Positions 58,719 to 64,000 of a stretch of 64,000 nucleotides of DNA are shown one piece after another. The translations under genes and the position numbers were made by a program. Position 1 is the stretch's first letter; every line of letters begins with the position of its first letter. A model generated the notes under the pieces. That model saw nothing but the letters and a program-made list of their open reading frames with translations, had not been told where the DNA came from and ran no database searches. Source of the stretch: Gluconobacter sp. Gdi (GTDB lineage Bacteria; Pseudomonadota; Alphaproteobacteria; Acetobacterales; Acetobacteraceae). The stretch spans positions 434,001 through 498,000 of the forward strand of contig NZ_BLJQ01000001.1 of the NCBI RefSeq assembly GCF_014132155.1. Direction: 5' to 3'.

Positions 58719-61508
58719 GTGCCGTCTGAAACGCCTCATCTGGTTCTGGTTGACGGGTCTGGGTTCATTTTCCGTGCATTCCATGCCCTCCCGCCTATGA
58801 GCAGCCCGGATGGTGTGCCGGTCAATGCGGTTTACGGCTTCACGAATATGCTGACACGGCTGCTGCGCGATCATGTCGGCACGCATCTGGCCGTTATTTT
58901 TGATGCTGGTCGTCACACGTTCCGTAATGAAATTTACCCGCAATACAAGGCGCATCGTCCGGAGCCGCCAGAAGACCTGCGCCCGCAGTTTGGTCTGATC
59001 CGGGATGCGACAGCGGCATTCAATGTGCCGTCGATTGAACTGGCTGGCTGGGAAGCGGATGATCTGATCGCCAGTTATGCCAAGGCTGTAGTGGCGCAGG
59101 GTGGGCGTTGCACGATCATCTCATCGGACAAGGATCTGATGCAGTTGATCTGCCCTGGTGTCGAACTGATGGACCCGATGAAGCAGAAGCCGATTCGGGA
59201 AGCTGAGGTTGAGGCCAAGTTCGGTGTGCGGCCAGATCAGGTTGTCGATGTTCAGGCCCTGATGGGGGACTCTACTGATAACGTGCCGGGTGTGCCGGGC
59301 ATTGGTGCGAAGGGCGCGGCCCAGCTCATTAATGAATATGGCACGCTGGAAAAGGTTCTGGATGCTGCGGAGGGCATGAAGGCCTCCAAGCGCCGCCAGA
59401 ACCTGATTGAATTTGCGGATGCCGCCCGGATGTCTCGCAAGCTGGTTCTGCTGGCCGACGATGTGCCGTTGCCTCAGCCGATTGAGGAACTGGGGTGCCG
59501 CGAGCCGGTTCAGGAAACGCTCCGGGACTGGCTCGACACGATGGGCTTCCATTCCACGATCCAGCGTATGGGTTTGGGGTTGGCGGCAAAGCCAAGGCCC
59601 ACGCCTCGTCCCAAGGCAGCGCCAGCGGAGGGTGAGGCGCCGACAGTGACGCTCTCTGAAGCGTCTTATGGACCGTATGAAACGGTTACAGATTTCGAGA
59701 CGCTGGATCGGTGGATTGCCGAGGCGCGAACGGCTGGGGTTGTCGCCGTTGATACGGAGACGGATAGCCTCAATGCGCGTCAGGCCAATATGGTCGGGCT
59801 GTCGCTCTCTGTTGCGCCGGGCAAGGCCTGTTATGTGCCGTTCCTGCATGAAGGCAAGCGGGATCTGTTGCAGGATGGGCGGGACGATCAGCCGATCGAT
59901 CAGCAGCTTGATCGTGCTGCAACGCTGGAGCGTCTTGCCCCGCTGATGCGGGATGCGTCTGTCCTGAAGATCTTCCAGAACGCCAAATATGATCTGACGG
60001 TGTTCCGCAAAGCTGGTCTGCCTGAAATAACGCCGATCGACGATACGATGCTCATTTCCTATGCACAGTCTGCGGGAGAGCACGGGCAGGGCATGGATGA
60101 GCTGTCGCAGCTTCACCTTGGCCATACGCCGATCACGTATGATTCCGTAACGGGAACGGGGCGTAAGCGCATTCCGTTCGCTGAAGTGCCGCTGGATCAG
60201 GCGACGGCTTATGCAGCGGAAGATGCCGATGTCACGCTGCGGTTGTGGCAGGTTCTGCGTCCTCAGTTACGTCTTCGTCAGTCACTGGCTCTGTATGAGG
60301 AAATCGAGCGGCCTCTGATTGAAGTTCTGACGGATATGGAAGACGTCGGGATCAAGGTGGATGCCGTCGAACTGCGGCGTATGTCGGCCGATTTTGAAAC
60401 GCGTATGGCAGTGATAGAGAAGGATATTCACGAGCAGGTTGGGCGCAGTTTCAATGTTGGTTCTCCCAAGCAGCTTGGTGAGATCCTGTTCGATGAAATG
60501 GAGCTTCCGGGTGGGAAGCGGACCAAAAGCGGCTCTTGGGGGACGGATTCCTCTGTCCTTGAGGGACTGGCGGAGCAGGGGCATGACCTGCCGCAGAAAA
60601 TCCTGTCATGGCGTCAGTTAGCCAAGCTGAAATCCACGTATGCCGATGCGCTGGTTGAGCAGATGGACCAGGGAACGCAGCGCGTTCACACGTCCTTCCA
60701 GATGGCCATTACGACCACTGGGCGTCTGTCTTCCAATGAGCCGAACCTTCAGAACATCCCGATCCGGACGGAAGAAGGCGCGCTGATCCGTAAGGCTTTC
60801 GTGGCAGCTCCGGGGCATGTTCTGGTGTCTGCGGATTACAGCCAGATCGAACTGCGACTTCTGGCCCATGTGGCGAAGATCGAGCCTTTGCTGGAGGCGT
60901 TCCATCTGGGGCAGGACATTCATGCCCGCACGGCCTCCGAAGTGTTTGGTATTCCCATTGAAGGCATGGACCCTTTGACCCGTCGTCGGGCCAAGGCCAT
61001 CAACTTCGGCATTATTTACGGGATTTCAGCTTTCGGTCTGGGGCGTCAACTTCAGATTTCGCCGGGTGAAGCACGTTCTTATATTGATGCGTATTTTGCC
61101 CGCTATCCCGGTATTCGCGCCTACATGGAGCGCACCAAGGAAGAGGCGAAGGAACATGGCTACGTTCTGACGCCGCTTGGTCGTCGCTGTTATGTGCCGG
61201 GAATCAAGGACAAGAACGGCGCTCGTCGATCTTATGCTGAGCGTCAGGCGATCAATGCGCCGCTTCAGGGCGGTGCCGCTGACATTATCAAACGCGCCAT
61301 GGTGCGTCTGGCGAGAAAGCTGCCTGAGACGGGCCTGAAAGCGCAGATGCTGCTTCAGGTGCATGACGAACTGCTCTTCGAAGTTCAGGAGCAGGATGCG
61401 CAGGCATTGGCGGATTTCGTCCGTCAGGAAATGGGAAGTGCTGCCAAGCTGGATGTGGCACTTGAAGTTGAAACCGGTATTGGCCCGAGTTGGGCTGACG
61501 CACACTGA
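58719..61508 (+). CDS. polA: DNA polymerase I
   Basis: A 929-residue three-domain repair and Okazaki-processing polymerase. 5'-3' exonuclease domain (about 1-290, LVLVDGSGFIFRAFHALPP), 3'-5' exonuclease domain (about 320-520) with intact VVAVDTETDSLNARQ, and polymerase domain with motif A LVSADYSQIELRLLAHVA, motif B RRAKAINFGIIYGISAFGL and motif C LLQVHDELLFEV. The start is GTG 58719: AAGGAG lies seven bases upstream and the family's first residues follow. The open frame further upstream would overlap the divergent lipoprotein gene. Confidence 0.96.
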   Translation: MPSETPHLVLVDGSGFIFRAFHALPPMSSPDGVPVNAVYGFTNMLTRLLRDHVGTHLAVIFDAGRHTFRNEIYPQYKAHRPEPPEDLRPQFGLIRDATAAFNVPSIELAGWEADDLIASYAKAVVAQGGRCTIISSDKDLMQLICPGVELMDPMKQKPIREAEVEAKFGVRPDQVVDVQALMGDSTDNVPGVPGIGAKGAAQLINEYGTLEKVLDAAEGMKASKRRQNLIEFADAARMSRKLVLLADDVPLPQPIEELGCREPVQETLRDWLDTMGFHSTIQRMGLGLAAKPRPTPRPKAAPAEGEAPTVTLSEASYGPYETVTDFETLDRWIAEARTAGVVAVDTETDSLNARQANMVGLSLSVAPGKACYVPFLHEGKRDLLQDGRDDQPIDQQLDRAATLERLAPLMRDASVLKIFQNAKYDLTVFRKAGLPEITPIDDTMLISYAQSAGEHGQGMDELSQLHLGHTPITYDSVTGTGRKRIPFAEVPLDQATAYAAEDADVTLRLWQVLRPQLRLRQSLALYEEIERPLIEVLTDMEDVGIKVDAVELRRMSADFETRMAVIEKDIHEQVGRSFNVGSPKQLGEILFDEMELPGGKRTKSGSWGTDSSVLEGLAEQGHDLPQKILSWRQLAKLKSTYADALVEQMDQGTQRVHTSFQMAITTTGRLSSNEPNLQNIPIRTEEGALIRKAFVAAPGHVLVSADYSQIELRLLAHVAKIEPLLEAFHLGQDIHARTASEVFGIPIEGMDPLTRRRAKAINFGIIYGISAFGLGRQLQISPGEARSYIDAYFARYPGIRAYMERTKEEAKEHGYVLTPLGRRCYVPGIKDKNGARRSYAERQAINAPLQGGAADIIKRAMVRLARKLPETGLKAQMLLQVHDELLFEVQEQDAQALADFVRQEMGSAAKLDVALEVETGIGPSWADAH

Positions 61509-61522
61509 GAGACTGAACGACC

Positions 61523-62131
61523 ATGGAAACCCAACACGAACGCCGCAAGCGGATCAGCAATCGCATCATCTGGGGGGTGCTGGCAGTTGCGGCAGTTCTG
61601 GCCGGGGTCGGCTTCCAGTTAGCCTCTCATGGTGGACCGGGGCTGCTGGTACAGTCCAACGGAAATGAAGTTGGCGGCAGCTTCCGTCTTGATTCCCTTG
61701 GGGAAAGCACGGTCACGGAAGGAGACTTCCACGGGACCTGGGTTCTGGTATGGTTCTTTGACACCAACTGCCCGGAAGATCGCTGCCAGCCGGTGCTGAA
61801 AAGCATGGAGCAGGCGTATCAGGCACTTCACGCACAAGGCGTCCGTGTCTCTCCGCTTGCTGTGTCTCTGGACCCGTTTGATGAAAACGAAGCCCTCAGA
61901 AACTATGTCATTCCGGTTGCTCCCCATGTGATGCCGTTCACGGGTACGCCGAACATGATCAAGGCCATGACGGCTGAGTATCATGCTCCGGATCAGAAAG
62001 AGGGTGATCATTACGTTCCGGCTCCGCGGATCGTTGTCATGGATCCAAGTGCCCGTTATGCTGGCACGATCGATGCGACCGGCGATGCAGATGCGTTGAT
62101 TGCCCGCCTTCGTCAGCTGTCAAAGCGCTAA
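61523..62131 (+). CDS. SCO1/SenC-like protein with a CX4C motif
   Basis: A 202-residue membrane-anchored thioredoxin-fold protein. One N-terminal helix (about residues 15-33), then LDSLGESTVTEGDFHGTWVL and VWFFDTNCPEDRCQP. SCO proteins hold copper for cytochrome oxidase assembly through CxxxC and a distant His. Here the cysteines (83 and 88) are separated by four residues, one more than usual; a candidate His is 163 in GDHYVPAP. Copper binding with altered geometry, or a thiol function, are both possible. 14 bases after polA; the SBP gene follows directly. Confidence 0.8.
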   Translation: METQHERRKRISNRIIWGVLAVAAVLAGVGFQLASHGGPGLLVQSNGNEVGGSFRLDSLGESTVTEGDFHGTWVLVWFFDTNCPEDRCQPVLKSMEQAYQALHAQGVRVSPLAVSLDPFDENEALRNYVIPVAPHVMPFTGTPNMIKAMTAEYHAPDQKEGDHYVPAPRIVVMDPSARYAGTIDATGDADALIARLRQLSKR

Positions 62132-63781
62132 ATGGCAATGCGTGTCCCGGCTTTTCTCCTCGCTCTTTCACTTGGCGTGGCCGGGACGGCGTTTGCTCAG
62201 GAGCAGACACCTCCTGACTGGGACGGGCAGACGCTGGGCAGCCCGCACAGAGGTGGAACGCTTCGGCTTACCGCTGATGGTCCCGGCGGGACGTTGGACC
62301 CGCAGGTTAATTACGGCACGCAGTACATGCAGGTGTTCGTCAATATGTACGATCCCCTGCTGACGTTTAGAGAGGCGCGTGGCCCCACCGGGCTGGAGGT
62401 CGTTCCCGATCTTGCGGACGCCATGCCGACTATCAGCCCTGATGGGCTGACATGGACACTTCATTTACGGTCCGGTCTGAAGTTTTCGAATGGGTCGCCG
62501 GTTCGTGTTGAAGACGTCGTGGCGTCTTTTCGTCGGATCTATAGGGTTGGTAGCCCGACGGCGGCCTCATTTTACGGCGGGATTGTCGGGGCGAAAGAAT
62601 GCCTGAATGCGCCGGATCACTGCACGTTGCCGGGTGTGGAAGGGCGCCCAGATGGAACGATCGTGTTTCATCTGGCTCATCCGGATGGAGAGTTTCTCTA
62701 CAAGCTTGCGTTCCCTCACGCAGTTATTCTGCCTGCGTCAGTGTCTGTGCACGATGTGGGGAATGAGACCGTGCCGGGCACAGGGCCTTATCGGATCACG
62801 CATTACGATCCCGAGCATGGCATTGTGTTAGAGCGAAACTCCTACTTTCATGTTTGGAACCCACAGGCCCAGACAGACGGGTTTGCTGACCGGATCGAGT
62901 ATAATTTTGGCCTCTCTGACGAGGCGCAGATCACTGCGGTCGAACAGGGCCAATATGACTGGATGCTCGATGCCAAGCCCTCTGACCGATTGGGTGAGCT
63001 CGGCGCGAAATACACCTCGCAGGTTCATATCGAGCCGTTGCTGGGGCTGTATTATCTGGCCATGAATGTGCACGAAAAGCCGTTCACAGATCAGCGGGTT
63101 CGTCAGGCTGTCAGTATGGCTGTTAATCGACATGCCATGACCATTTTGTTCGGTGGTGGCGCGATTTCCGAACCTCTCTGCCAGATGGTTCCACACGGCA
63201 TTCCAGGCGCTGATCTTGGCCTTTCATGCCCACAGGACCTGGAGAGAGCCAGAAAGCTTGTGCGTGAGGCCGGTGAAGAGGGGGCGACCGTAACGCTGGT
63301 GGTTCCCAACCGGGCCGTTGAGCTTGGGATGGGAACATATCTGCGAAATGTACTTCAGCAGATCGGTTTCAAGGCACAACTCCGTCCCATAACAGCTGGA
63401 CTGGCAGAGTCCTACGAACAGAATACAGCCAACCATGTGCAGATTAGTCTGTCTTACTGGTTTGCAGATTATCCCTCAGCATCGACGTTTCTCGATGATC
63501 TGTTTGGATGCGATAATTACCATCCGAATTCAGCCATTTCTCCGAACTTTACCGGCTTTTGTGACCAGCGTATTCAGAGCCTGTTCGAGCAGGCCAAGGC
63601 ACAGACCGATCCAGCCAAAGCCGCACCAATCTGGCAGGAGGCGGGGCATGAAATTATGCGGCAAATGCCGGGTGCTCCGATGATTCAGATGAAGACTATT
63701 GATTTCGTTTCGAAAAGAGTTGGAAATTATTTCTCTACGTTGCTAAGTCATGTAATATTTTCTCACCTTTGGGTACATTAG
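62132..63781 (+). CDS. ABC transporter substrate-binding protein, family 5 (peptide/oligopeptide type)
   Basis: A 549-residue periplasmic protein. Signal peptide ALSLGVAGTAFAQ, then the SBP_bac_5 layout: GGTLRLTADGPGGTLDPQVN, YEVVPDL-like region LEVVPDLADAMPTISPDGLT, FSNGSPVRVEDVVASFRRIY, and VPGTGPYRITHYDPEHGIVL. Members bind di- or oligopeptides, nickel or heme. No permease or ATPase genes are seen after it, so its transporter partners are elsewhere or lost. Starts one base after the SCO-like stop. The last ~20 codons are A+T-rich but the C-terminus (SHLWVH) looks complete. Confidence 0.88.
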   Translation: MAMRVPAFLLALSLGVAGTAFAQEQTPPDWDGQTLGSPHRGGTLRLTADGPGGTLDPQVNYGTQYMQVFVNMYDPLLTFREARGPTGLEVVPDLADAMPTISPDGLTWTLHLRSGLKFSNGSPVRVEDVVASFRRIYRVGSPTAASFYGGIVGAKECLNAPDHCTLPGVEGRPDGTIVFHLAHPDGEFLYKLAFPHAVILPASVSVHDVGNETVPGTGPYRITHYDPEHGIVLERNSYFHVWNPQAQTDGFADRIEYNFGLSDEAQITAVEQGQYDWMLDAKPSDRLGELGAKYTSQVHIEPLLGLYYLAMNVHEKPFTDQRVRQAVSMAVNRHAMTILFGGGAISEPLCQMVPHGIPGADLGLSCPQDLERARKLVREAGEEGATVTLVVPNRAVELGMGTYLRNVLQQIGFKAQLRPITAGLAESYEQNTANHVQISLSYWFADYPSASTFLDDLFGCDNYHPNSAISPNFTGFCDQRIQSLFEQAKAQTDPAKAAPIWQEAGHEIMRQMPGAPMIQMKTIDFVSKRVGNYFSTLLSHVIFSHLWVH

Positions 63782-63786
63782 TGGTT

Positions 63787-64000
63787 ATGAAAATTCTTAG
63801 TGAAGACAATCCTGGAACCCTTGTTATTAGTGAGGGAAGAGTACCCCATGGGGCATACCAAGCAATTTACCACAAATTAACAAAAAAAGTAGAAAAGACA
63901 GAGAAAAAATTTAAAGGAAATTATAACATAGGGGCGAGCGATATTATCGCTCTAAATCAAAAAATAGAACAATTGCTTGTTCAGTATAAAGTTCAAGGAG
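63787..64000 (+). CDS. Unrecognised gene, N-terminal part only, in A+T-rich DNA
   Basis: From ATG 63787 the frame is open to the window edge, at least 71 residues, beginning MKILSEDNPGTLVISEGRVP and containing AYQAIYHKLTKKVEKTEKKF and DIIALNQKIEQLLVQY. The segment is Lys-rich and probably helical. By hand count the last 220 bases are about 35% G+C, far below the neighbouring genes, and codon use changes accordingly. I cannot name a family; the protein continues outside the window. It may be the first gene of a transferred segment. Confidence 0.6.
   Translation, partial: MKILSEDNPGTLVISEGRVPHGAYQAIYHKLTKKVEKTEKKFKGNYNIGASDIIALNQKIEQLLVQYKVQG

Noticed and set aside
1-64000. CRISPR arrays, insertion sequences, phage genes, riboswitches
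   Set aside because: No spaced direct repeats, transposase, integrase or recognisable riboswitch core was seen on either strand.

Overview
The window is ordinary chromosomal backbone of an acetic acid bacterium (Alphaproteobacteria, Acetobacteraceae, most likely Gluconobacter). This is inferred from the G+C-rich coding, the gene order (rpmH-rnpA-yidD-yidC-engB-argB; pyrH-frr-uppS-cdsA-dxr-rseP-bamA-skp-lpxD-fabZ-lpxA-lpxI; lptC-lptA-lptB-rpoN) and a glutathione-independent formaldehyde dehydrogenase type enzyme. No phage, insertion sequence, CRISPR array or rRNA operon was seen.

Layout. 1-5.2 kb: start of an AAA ATPase (DUF815), yajC, Fe superoxide dismutase, a beta-hydroxyacid dehydrogenase, the periplasmic methionine sulfoxide repair pair msrP-msrQ, and a coupled pair of a NYN-domain protein and a degenerate uracil-DNA glycosylase relative. 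5.4-11.1 kb: rpoZ, the bifunctional (p)ppGpp enzyme, acpS, lepB, rnc, era. 11.2-23.9 kb: one long envelope and lipid A block from pyrH to lpxI, closed by a glyoxalase. 23.9-28.4 kb: a tiny orphan histidine-kinase-like H-box protein facing the rpmH-rnpA-yidD-yidC-engB-argB cluster. 28.4-35.9 kb: a degenerate GAF-GGDEF protein, dapD-dapE, a small membrane protein, the def-fmt-truA translation block, and an hsp20-DUF1150-ridA block. 36-40.4 kb: a sugar permease with a palindromic operator, an unknown exported protein and an ABC-F ATPase. 40.4-47 kb: tRNA-Leu, RNase D, kdsD, lptCAB and rpoN on the minus strand, then an NDUFA9-like protein. 47.2-53.2 kb: glutamate synthase gltD-gltB. 53.3-63.8 kb: a DUF6624 protein, an FMN reductase, a zinc alcohol/formaldehyde dehydrogenase, MscS, tRNA-Arg, a lipoprotein hydrolase, polA, an unusual SCO-like protein and an oligopeptide-binding protein. 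The last ~220 bases drop abruptly to about 35% G+C and open a gene I do not recognise, probably the edge of an accessory region.

Most genes form tight operons with 4-base stop/start overlaps, so the window is dominated by housekeeping: translation (def, fmt, truA, frr, rpmH), membrane protein insertion (yajC, yidC, yidD, lepB), lipid A and LPS transport (lpxD, lpxA, lpxI, kdsD, lptABC, bamA), isoprenoid and phospholipid precursors (dxr, uppS, cdsA), lysine and arginine synthesis, and nitrogen assimilation.

The least ordinary signals are regulatory or concern divergent family members: a ROSE-type RNA thermometer candidate in front of hsp20, an apparent CTG start for rnpA inside the rpmH stop, a CX4C SCO protein, a degenerate UDG, a GGDEF protein without its GGDEF motif, a 69-residue stand-alone H-box protein, and the A+T-rich end of the window. 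I did not find a clear new multi-gene system; the right edge is the best place to extend the search.
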